This document shows, in pieces, positions 1 to 6,109 of a stretch of 10,476 bases of DNA (positions are counted from its first letter, which is position 1; the number at the start of each line of letters is the position of its first letter). The notes under the pieces were generated by a model, which worked only from the letters and a program-made list of their open reading frames with translations, was not told where the DNA came from and searched no databases. The position numbers were made by a program, and so were the translations under genes. This stretch comes from Filomicrobium sp. Its GTDB lineage: Bacteria > Pseudomonadota > Alphaproteobacteria > Rhizobiales > Hyphomicrobiaceae. The DNA is taken from NCBI GenBank assembly GCA_021775655.1, contig JAJFHK010000478.1, positions 1 to 10,476 on the forward strand, in the 5' to 3' direction.

Positions 1-1940
1 TAATCCGGGTCGACGTTAACGCCGATCTCACGCGCAATGTCATTCTCGCTCGGCAATTGCAGCAATTCAGCCTTGAATGCCCAATCCAGCTTTTTGTCGC
101 TGAGCGCAGCACCCAATGCGCGGGCAAAACCGCCGCCGCGCTGAGAACGTTTCCCTTCCTTAAGGGCAGCCACGCGGTGCAATATCGTACGTGTCGCGTA
201 TGTGTTGGCGGCCTGCCATCGGTTGAACGGGTCACAATCGTAGGCCAGCAGGAATTCCAGATCTTTATCTGACAAGTCGATTGACAGATTGACCGGCGCG
301 GAAAACCCGCGCAACAGCGATGGAACCGGTCGATCTGGCAAGTCGGTAAAGTCGAATGTTTGCTTCTTCTTGGTGAGATGCACGAGATCACCGTCGATCC
401 CGTCGCCGTCAACGTGGTCGAGTGGCATATCGCGGCCATTTTTGCCGACCAGCCCAAACCGCACAGGGATGTGCATGGGCAGCTTCTTGGGTTGTCCTGG
501 TGTCGGAGGAATTACCTGCTCGAGACTTAAAGTCGCCGTTCGAGTTCGCCGATCATAGGACAACTCTGCATTAATGCGGGGCGTTCCGGATTGTTCATAC
601 CAAAGTGCGAACTGATCGAGATTGCGTCCAGAAGCCTCAGCGAAGCAAGCAAGATAGTCTTCGATTGTAGCAGCATCGCCATCATGGCGCTCAAAGTAGA
701 GGTCCATGCCGGCGCGAAACGCTTGGTCTCCGATGACCGTTTCCAGCATTCGCACGACTTCGGCACCCTTCTCGTAGACAGTCGCCGTGTAGAAGTTGTT
801 GATCTCGATGTAACTTCGTGGCCGGACCGGATGCGCCAACGGTCCCGCGTCCTCTGCAAATTGAACAGCTTTAAGCTGGCGGACGTCGGCGATCCTTTGC
901 ACGACCCGCGAGCGTTCGTCGCTAGAAAATTCCTGGTCGCGATAAACCGTCAGCCCTTCCTTGAGGCAAAGCTGGAACCAGTCCCGGCAGGTGATGCGAT
1001 TGCCGGTCCAGTTATGAAAATACTCGTGTGCGACGACGCTCTCGATTGCCCCATACATCGTATCGGTTGCGGTGTCTGGCGAAGCCAGGATGAGCCGGTC
1101 GTTGAAGACGTTAAGCCCCTTGTTCTCCATCGCCCCCATGTTGAAATCGGATACGGCCACAATGTTGAAAACGTCGAGGTCGTATTCGCGCCCAAATTTG
1201 ACCTCGTCCCACCGCATCGATCGCTTTAGGCTGTCCATCGCCCAACCCGCCCGATCTTCCTTGCCGTGCTCCACATAGATTGTCAGCGCCACCTGCCGCC
1301 CGCTCATTGTCGTGAAGGACGAGGCAATCGAACCCAGATCGCCCCCGACCATCGCGAACAGATAACAAGGTTTGGGATGGGGGTCCTGCCACACCGCATA
1401 GTGCCGCCTGCCGGCATCAAGCGTGCCTGTCTCCATGAGATTTCCGTTTGCCAGCAGAACCGGAACTTCATTGCGGTCTGCTTCAAGCCGCACACGGTAG
1501 GTGGACAGTATGTCAGGACGGTCGAGGAAATAGGTAATGCGGCGGAAACCCTCCGCCTCGCATTGCGTGCAATAGACACCGCGAGACCGATAGAGCCCCT
1601 GTAACGCCTTGTTCGCATTTGGGTTGAGACGTGTCGTAATGTCGAGTTCGAATTTCCCGGTTGGTGGATCAGCGATCGACAGTCCCGTCTTGGTCGCTCG
1701 GAAAGCGCCACGCTTCAGTTCTTTCTGGTTGAGGCGAAGGCTTTCTAAGCCGATATGTTCCCCGTTAAGCCGCAACGTTTTCGCCCTGCGCAAGACGGCA
1801 GGATTGGGCCGCATCTTTAATTTCGCCTGCACGATTGTGTCGGTTGGATGCAGCGCCACGTTGAGATCGACATTGTCGATGAGAAAGTCAGGCGGGCTGT
1901 AGTCTTCCAGGCGGATGGGTTGCGGAGTATCTGTTCTCAT
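1..1940 (-). CDS. pepN: Aminopeptidase N (M1 family zinc metallopeptidase), 3' end cut by window
   Basis: Cytosolic aminopeptidase that removes N-terminal residues from peptides during protein turnover. About 646 codons are visible without a stop; E. coli PepN is about 870 residues, so roughly the last quarter lies outside. The reading begins MRTDTPQPIRLEDYSPPDF, a good match to the start of E. coli-type PepN. Key motifs are present: CTQCEAEGFRRITYFLDRPD in the N-terminal domain, the exopeptidase motif GAMEN at 269-273, zinc ligands HEYFH (H305, H309, catalytic E306) with third ligand E328 in KEGLTV, and the transition-state tyrosine Y389 in NNFYTATVYEKG. The open frame continues through LLRGFSAPV to LPSENDIAREIG at the window edge. 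The start codon ATG at 1940-1938 has only a weak SD, but the N-terminus aligns with the family. It lies 160 bp after egtD; co-transcription is possible but not shown. Family assignment is very secure. Confidence 0.97.
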   Translation of the reverse strand, partial: MRTDTPQPIRLEDYSPPDFLIDNVDLNVALHPTDTIVQAKLKMRPNPAVLRRAKTLRLNGEHIGLESLRLNQKELKRGAFRATKTGLSIADPPTGKFELDITTRLNPNANKALQGLYRSRGVYCTQCEAEGFRRITYFLDRPDILSTYRVRLEADRNEVPVLLANGNLMETGTLDAGRRHYAVWQDPHPKPCYLFAMVGGDLGSIASSFTTMSGRQVALTIYVEHGKEDRAGWAMDSLKRSMRWDEVKFGREYDLDVFNIVAVSDFNMGAMENKGLNVFNDRLILASPDTATDTMYGAIESVVAHEYFHNWTGNRITCRDWFQLCLKEGLTVYRDQEFSSDERSRVVQRIADVRQLKAVQFAEDAGPLAHPVRPRSYIEINNFYTATVYEKGAEVVRMLETVIGDQAFRAGMDLYFERHDGDAATIEDYLACFAEASGRNLDQFALWYEQSGTPRINAELSYDRRTRTATLSLEQVIPPTPGQPKKLPMHIPVRFGLVGKNGRDMPLDHVDGDGIDGDLVHLTKKKQTFDFTDLPDRPVPSLLRGFSAPVNLSIDLSDKDLEFLLAYDCDPFNRWQAANTYATRTILHRVAALKEGKRSQRGGGFARALGAALSDKKLDWAFKAELLQLPSENDIAREIGVNVDPD

Positions 1941-2100
1941 CAAGTGGTCCGGTGCAGGAGTGCCGTTGCCTCACGCGCAGCTGGACAACAAGTCAGCGCG
2001 GCGAAATAGCGTCCCAGAACATACCGGCTGACGACCCATCTCGTCACCCCGTTCCGCATATTCAACTTACTGAAACAATCCGACTTGATGGGCGATTGCT

Positions 2101-3093
2101 TCAGTCCTGTATGGGCGGACGATGCAACTCGTGGATGCTGAACAACGCTTCGCTGTCAGTCCACACGCGTTTCGGCGTCCAGCCAGCTCGACGTGCCAAT
2201 CCCTGGAAACCTTCTATGTCGTATTTGTGGGAGTGCTCGGTATGGATCGCTTCACCTTTGGCAAATGAAATCTCATAACCAAGCACGGGAACAACTTGAT
2301 CGACAATGCTAACCAGAGACATGTCGATGCGCCCATTTTCGCTGTCATAGGTTGCGGAATGTTCGAATTTTTCCAGGTCGAACTTCGCACTGAGATCACG
2401 ATTGGCCCGCGCCAGGATGTTCAAATTGAATTCCGCCGTCACACCTTGAGCATCATTGTAGGCGGCAAGCAGGATATCGTGGTCCTTTCGCAGGTCAGCG
2501 CCGACAATGAGCCGGCTGCCTTCACCAAGAATGCGGCCCATATTCGCTAGCAGCGCGGCTGCATCGTCCGGAACAAGGTTGCCAATTGTCGAGCCTGGAA
2601 AGAAGCCGATCTTCGGAATCGGCGCGAATTCGATCGGCAGCTCAAGTCCGCGCGAGAAGTCACCAGCAACCGGAAAGATATCCAGGCTTGGGAACCGGGC
2701 GGAGAGACGCAATTTTGCGGTTTGCAATGCCGAGGGGCTGATATCAATCGCAACGTATCCCTTAAGTCGGTCCAGTGCCGACAACAGGATTTCGGTTTTG
2801 GTGCTTGAGCCCGATCCAAACTCGACGAGCAGGCTGCCCGTCGGCGTCGCATCTCGAATATCGGCGGCGCACGTTTCCAGAATTGCCGTCTCTGTACGCG
2901 TTGGATAGTACTCGGGAAGTTCGGTGATCGCTTCGAATAGCTCACTCCCTCTGCGGTCATAGAGGAAGCGGCAAGGAATCGATTTTTCGGGGCTACGCAA
3001 ACCAGCAAGAAGAGCGCGGGCGAATTCCAGGTCCGCAGGTTCCGTTGTCGTCGATGCATCGAAGGCGCCAACTTTGAGAGCGGTATTAGACAT
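2101..3093 (-). CDS. egtD: L-histidine N-alpha-methyltransferase (hercynine synthase) EgtD
   Basis: SAM-dependent enzyme that trimethylates the alpha-amino group of histidine to give hercynine, the first step of ergothioneine synthesis. Length is 330 residues, typical of the family (about 320). Visible motifs: YPTRTE at 63-68, the SAM-binding loop EFGSGSSTKT at 91-100, DISPSAL at 117-123, FPGSTIGN at 165-172, AYNDAQGVTAEFN at 211-223, and the substrate-binding TEHSHKY at 285-291. N172, Y212, E286 and S288 correspond to the histidine-binding residues known in mycobacterial EgtD. I chose ATG 3093-3091, not a start further upstream, because upstream sequence is the coding end of egtB in another frame and GGAGG sits 7 nt before this ATG. 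The start overlaps the egtB stop codon by one base (TAATG), indicating translational coupling. The order egtB-egtD is common in proteobacteria. Confidence 0.95.
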   Translation of the reverse strand: MSNTALKVGAFDASTTTEPADLEFARALLAGLRSPEKSIPCRFLYDRRGSELFEAITELPEYYPTRTETAILETCAADIRDATPTGSLLVEFGSGSSTKTEILLSALDRLKGYVAIDISPSALQTAKLRLSARFPSLDIFPVAGDFSRGLELPIEFAPIPKIGFFPGSTIGNLVPDDAAALLANMGRILGEGSRLIVGADLRKDHDILLAAYNDAQGVTAEFNLNILARANRDLSAKFDLEKFEHSATYDSENGRIDMSLVSIVDQVVPVLGYEISFAKGEAIHTEHSHKYDIEGFQGLARRAGWTPKRVWTDSEALFSIHELHRPPIQD

Positions 3094-4400
3094 TATGCAT
3101 CCTCCGCGAGCCGCAGGCCCATAAACTGCCAACGTTGGCCAGGATAGAAGAAATTGCGGTAGGTGCGCCGCGTGTGCCCGTCTGGTGTGACGCACGATGC
3201 GCCGCGCAACACTTGTTGTGAGCACATGAATTTTCCGTTGTACTCGCCAACCGCACCTTCTGAAGGTCGAAATCCCGGATAGGGCATATAGGCGCTTTGC
3301 GTCCATTCCCAAACATCGCCGAACATTTGCTGCGGCTCAACCACGTTTGCGCCTCCCGCAGGCCGCGGACGCAACGCACCTGACCCCAGCGTGTTGCCAT
3401 CGACTGCGACGCCGCCGCTGGCATGCTCCCATTCAAATTCGGTGGGCAGCCGTTTGCCGGCAAACCTCGCGAAGGCCTCTGCTTCATAGTAGCTGACGTG
3501 GCTGACAGGCGCGTCGAGGTCAATTGGCAAGAATCCGTTCAATGTCATCTGGTGCCAAGCGTCGTCCTTCTTCTGCCAATAGCCCGGCGCCGTCCATCCT
3601 TGATCCTTGATCGTTGCCCAGCCGTCCGCCAGCCAGGCCAGTGGGTCGCGGTAAGCACCGCTCTCAATGAAGGAAAGAAACTCGCGATTTGTGATGCAGC
3701 GGTCTGCGAGGCGGAACGGATGGATCAGGACGTCGTGGCGCGGACCTTCGTTGTCGTAGGTGAAGCCTTCTCCATCACGCCCGATGCCGTGGATTCCACC
3801 GCCATAAGAAACTAACTTACTTATGTTCTGCGCGCGACTGCCGACGCTGTGCAACGGCGGTGGCCGATAGGCTGGGCGCAGGGGTTGCAACGCAAACAGG
3901 TTCAGAATGTCAGTAAGTAGGAGTTCCTGGTGTTGTTGCTCATGATTGATCCCAAGTTCGATCAGCGCCAATACTTCTTCAGATTGCGCGGCATCATCAT
4001 TCATCAAGGTCACAAGCGCGGAGTCGACATGTTCGCGATAATTACGGACCTCTGACGCGCTGGGCCGGGTTAGCAAGCCCCGCGATGCCCGCGGATGCCG
4101 GTCCCCCTTCGCTTCATAATACGAATTGAAGCAATACTCGAATTGATCCGAAAAAACTTCGTATCCTGGAAGATGCTCGCGCAGTACGAAGGCTTCGTAA
4201 AACCAAGTCGTATGGGCTAAGTGCCACTTCGTCGGGCTGGCATCATCCATCGCCTGCACGATTTGATCTTCATCGGACAAGGGACTGGCGAGCTCCAGGG
4301 AGAGCGTCCGGCTTTCATGCAGCCTCTGATTTAGTCGGCCATACGGCGTTGAGTAGGAGACTTCAGCTAGTCCCGAGGTCTTCGGACCGGTGCCAGACAA
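3093..4400 (-). CDS. egtB: Hercynine sulfoxide synthase EgtB (DinB_2 plus formylglycine-generating-enzyme-like domain)
   Basis: Non-haem iron oxygenase that joins hercynine to a thiol (gamma-glutamylcysteine or cysteine) with O2, the central step of ergothioneine synthesis. 435 residues. The N-terminal DinB-like domain (about 20-175) has WHLAHTTWFYEAF at 59-71 (H63) and the HxxxHxE motif NHEQQHQE at 152-159 (H153, H157), which together are the expected iron ligands. The C-terminal FGE-sulfatase fold (about 195-433) has PVSHVSYYEAEAFARFAGKR, LPTEFEWEHA, GDVWEWTQSAY and VLRGASCVTP. The pair Y94-Y95 in FNSYYEA resembles the catalytic tyrosines of the Chloracidobacterium-type enzyme, which uses cysteine; this subtype call is inference. 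The start is TTG 4400-4398: an in-frame stop lies only 27 nt upstream, no in-frame ATG exists before residue 51, and AAAGG lies 9 nt upstream. The stop overlaps the egtD start. Confidence 0.95.
   Translation of the reverse strand: MSGTGPKTSGLAEVSYSTPYGRLNQRLHESRTLSLELASPLSDEDQIVQAMDDASPTKWHLAHTTWFYEAFVLREHLPGYEVFSDQFEYCFNSYYEAKGDRHPRASRGLLTRPSASEVRNYREHVDSALVTLMNDDAAQSEEVLALIELGINHEQQHQELLLTDILNLFALQPLRPAYRPPPLHSVGSRAQNISKLVSYGGGIHGIGRDGEGFTYDNEGPRHDVLIHPFRLADRCITNREFLSFIESGAYRDPLAWLADGWATIKDQGWTAPGYWQKKDDAWHQMTLNGFLPIDLDAPVSHVSYYEAEAFARFAGKRLPTEFEWEHASGGVAVDGNTLGSGALRPRPAGGANVVEPQQMFGDVWEWTQSAYMPYPGFRPSEGAVGEYNGKFMCSQQVLRGASCVTPDGHTRRTYRNFFYPGQRWQFMGLRLAEDA
3101..3105 (-). promoter_or_regulatory. 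Ribosome binding site of egtD, inside egtB
   Basis: GGAGG (minus strand) lies within the last codons of egtB, 7 nt before the egtD ATG. It decides the egtD start and, with the TAATG stop/start overlap, suggests that terminating ribosomes on egtB reinitiate on egtD. Confidence 0.75.
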
Positions 4401-4409
4401 GACGCCATA

Positions 4410-4414
4410 CCTTT
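4410..4414 (-). promoter_or_regulatory. Likely ribosome binding site of egtB, supporting its TTG start
   Basis: AAAGG on the minus strand is 9 nt before the TTG at 4400. A nearby out-of-frame ATG at 4408-4406 is only one base from this element, too close to be served by it, so the site favours TTG as the egtB start. Confidence 0.45.
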
Positions 4415-4482
4415 CGAAGGAGATTTATCAGGCCGGCTTGCGGACACTGCCCTGCCGGGAAATGGAAATGCGCATCAATTGC

Positions 4483-4575
4483 TGTGCACACCGCCGGAAC
4501 GTTGGAAACGCACTGATGATCGAGTTGGTTCCCTATAACCAACCGTGCGTGCTCGAAGATTAATCAGTGTGCACA
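4483..4575. repeat. Two copies of palindrome TGTGCACA, 85 bp apart
   Basis: Identical 8-bp palindromes occur at 4483-4490 and 4568-4575, flanking the main hairpin of the bpt-egtB gap. Such paired palindromes can be binding sites of a dimeric regulator, but an 8-bp match is short and no regulator gene is in the window, so this is a weak call. Confidence 0.25.
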
Positions 4576-4606
4576 AGCCACGAGCGGGAATAAACCCGAT
4601 CAGTGC
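4510..4606 (-). repeat. Nested inverted and direct repeats in the bpt-egtB gap
   Basis: Between the bpt stop and the egtB start there is a compact set of repeats. GTTGGTT (4524-4530) and AACCAAC (4537-4543) form a perfect 7-bp stem with a 6-nt loop. Around it CACTGAT (4511-4517) is inverted with ATCAGTG at 4563-4569 and again with ATCAGTG at 4599-4605; the latter pair extends to 8 bp as GCACTGAT/ATCAGTGC. A short CGGG/CCCG stem lies at 4585-4597. No U-run follows the main stem in either direction, so it is not a classic intrinsic terminator. It may be the bpt 3' end, an operator, or a structured leader of egtBD. Confidence 0.5.
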
Positions 4607-4660
4607 AGGTGTCGCGTTCACAAATGTTTGAACGGGTTGCAGGGTGCGACCAGTAGGTTG

Positions 4661-5428
4661 CTACTCCCTACCCGGCGCATCCTGCTCTGACAGCAGCCAA
4701 CCATCGGAAGTGAGGTGCTCCTGTGGCTGGAACCGTGCCTTGTATGCCATTTTCTGAGAGCCATCGACCCAATAGCCGAGATATAGATAGGGCAAGCCCT
4801 CCCGGCGCGTCCGCTCAATGCTATCGAGGATCATATAGGTGCCTAGGCTTCGCCCATCCTCATCGGGATCAAAAAAGCTGTAGACCATCGACGTGCCGTC
4901 CGAGAGCAAGTCGCAAAGCGCGACAGCCTTGAGTTCACCCAGCGCCTTGTCGCGTTCCAAAGGCGCTTCGGGCTTTAGGCGATATTCAATCAGGAAAGTC
5001 TGGATCGGGCTGTCTTCGACCATCACCGAAAAGTCCAGCACTGTCATATCCGCCATCCCGCCGTCACCGTGACGCGAGTCGATATAGCTTCGGAATAAGC
5101 TGTATTGTTCAGAGGTTGCGATGGCAGGAACGGGCTCTGCTACGAGGTCCCTATTCCGGTTGATGATTCTACGCATCGATCGTCCTGCCCGAAATTCATC
5201 GACAGGTACGCGTACAGAAATGCAGGCACTACATCCCTCACAGTGCGGTGTGTAGGCGATGCTCTGGCTACGACGGAAGCCGCCCTTTAACAGGTTGTCG
5301 ATAAGGGCGTGAGGCCGATCCACAGTCAGATGTGTGAATAGCTTGCGTTCCTGCCGGCCAGCCAAGTATGGGCACGGCTGAGGAGCGGTGATGTAGAACT
5401 CCGGGAAATTATTGTGCGGAGCTGTCAT
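4661..5428 (-). CDS. bpt: Aspartate/glutamate leucyltransferase (Bpt; ATE/arginyltransferase family)
   Basis: Cytosolic aminoacyl-tRNA-protein transferase of the bacterial N-degron pathway; the bacterial Bpt members attach leucine from Leu-tRNA to proteins with N-terminal Asp or Glu, marking them for ClpS-ClpAP. Databases often label alphaproteobacterial members arginyltransferase. 255 residues, normal for the family (about 240-260). The N-terminal ATE domain contains PCPYLAGRQERKLFTHL at 18-34 and HCEGCSACISVRVP at 62-75, with the conserved cysteines C19, C63, C66 and C69. The C-terminal GNAT-like domain has MVYSFFDPDE at 181-190, SLGTYMILDSIE at 194-205 and YLYLGYWVDGSQKMAYKARFQP at 214-235. 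ATG 5428-5426 is supported by AAAGGAGG 11 nt upstream. Gaps of 260 bp to egtB and 252 bp to the upstream small gene suggest it may have its own promoter. Family is secure; the amino acid transferred is inferred from family knowledge. Confidence 0.94.
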   Translation of the reverse strand: MTAPHNNFPEFYITAPQPCPYLAGRQERKLFTHLTVDRPHALIDNLLKGGFRRSQSIAYTPHCEGCSACISVRVPVDEFRAGRSMRRIINRNRDLVAEPVPAIATSEQYSLFRSYIDSRHGDGGMADMTVLDFSVMVEDSPIQTFLIEYRLKPEAPLERDKALGELKAVALCDLLSDGTSMVYSFFDPDEDGRSLGTYMILDSIERTRREGLPYLYLGYWVDGSQKMAYKARFQPQEHLTSDGWLLSEQDAPGRE

Positions 5429-5680
5429 CGATACCGCGCCCTCCTTTGAGAAAATTGAGAACCACCACGGCCGGCTGGCCGCCCATCAACCGATCTTAGG
5501 TGAACCTGCGATGCCCGATCAAGATGGCGACCGCGATAGCCTGAAACAATGGGGATAAGGTGATGAATTCTTGCAAAGTCAGGCGAAATCCATCTTTAGC
5601 TTAGCCGACTGGCAAAATTCGCCTAAGTCGCTTCCAAATGAAACGACCCCTCACCACTGACTTCAACTCGCCAAGCCGGA

Positions 5681-5890
5681 TTAGAAGTTAGATGTCAGCC
5701 GCCCAATCGCGTCGATCAAAGATTCCACTTCACCGGCACTCGGATCGATGGCCGCATATGTGAGCCAAGCGAGCCCGCCAAAAGAGAATACGAGAATAAG
5801 CGTCCCGATCACGAGACGCTTCAGGAACCAGCCAGCCGTATAAGTATGATTCGCGCGTGGCGTATCAGGCTCGTATTCTCCGACCGTCAT
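5681..5890 (-). CDS. Small single-pass membrane protein of unknown function
   Basis: I do not recognise the family. The 69-residue protein starts MTVGEYEPDTPRANHTYTAG, then has one hydrophobic segment at about 25-47 (RLVIGTLILVFSFGGLAWLTYAAI) and a short, mildly acidic tail with SAGEVESLIDAIGRLTSNF. Basic K24 and R25 just before the segment suggest an N-in topology with the tail in the periplasm. The ATG at 5890-5888 has GGAG 8 nt upstream inside a longer GGAGGGAG. An in-frame ATG at 5947, giving 88 residues, also has a good site (GGGGGAG, 5 nt away), so the start is not settled; I prefer the shorter form because the extension adds a cysteine-containing hydrophobic stretch with a T7 run that looks unlike coding sequence. 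It follows the ligase gene by 219 bp on the same strand. Coding potential is moderate. Confidence 0.6.
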   Translation of the reverse strand: MTVGEYEPDTPRANHTYTAGWFLKRLVIGTLILVFSFGGLAWLTYAAIDPSAGEVESLIDAIGRLTSNF

Positions 5891-6109
5891 CCGGCCCACT
5901 CCCTCCAAAAAAACGCAACCTCGTGCGAGCAGAAAAGTGCTCAGCATCGAAGCTCCCCCTGCTTTTGAATGCGGGATCGCCGGTGTGCGGTCAAGCCATC
6001 GCAGGAGACAACAGATATTCGCTGGAGAGGGCGTGGCCGGTGCACCACGGTTGCTCGTTGTGAAATCGCCGGAAACTTCCAGAACCGCGTGCAGCCGATT
6101 GAGGCACCC

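Noticed and set aside
591..1229. 212-residue open frame on the plus strand
   Set aside because: It lies antisense to the catalytic region of pepN, whose minus-strand frame contains GAMEN and HEYFH. Its predicted protein shows no recognisable motif.
1941..2100. Terminator after egtD or promoter of pepN in the 160-bp gap
   Set aside because: Only a 5-bp CAATC/GATTG pair with a 13-nt loop was seen, and no clear promoter boxes.
3094..3312. N-terminal extension of EgtD by 73 residues
   Set aside because: This stretch is the coding end of egtB in another frame; the extension is not part of the EgtD family and GGAGG sits just before the ATG at 3093.
5581..5624. AGGCGAA/TTCGCCT inverted repeat as a terminator or operator upstream of bpt
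   Set aside because: Only 7 bp with a 30-nt loop and no U-run; too weak to report as a feature.
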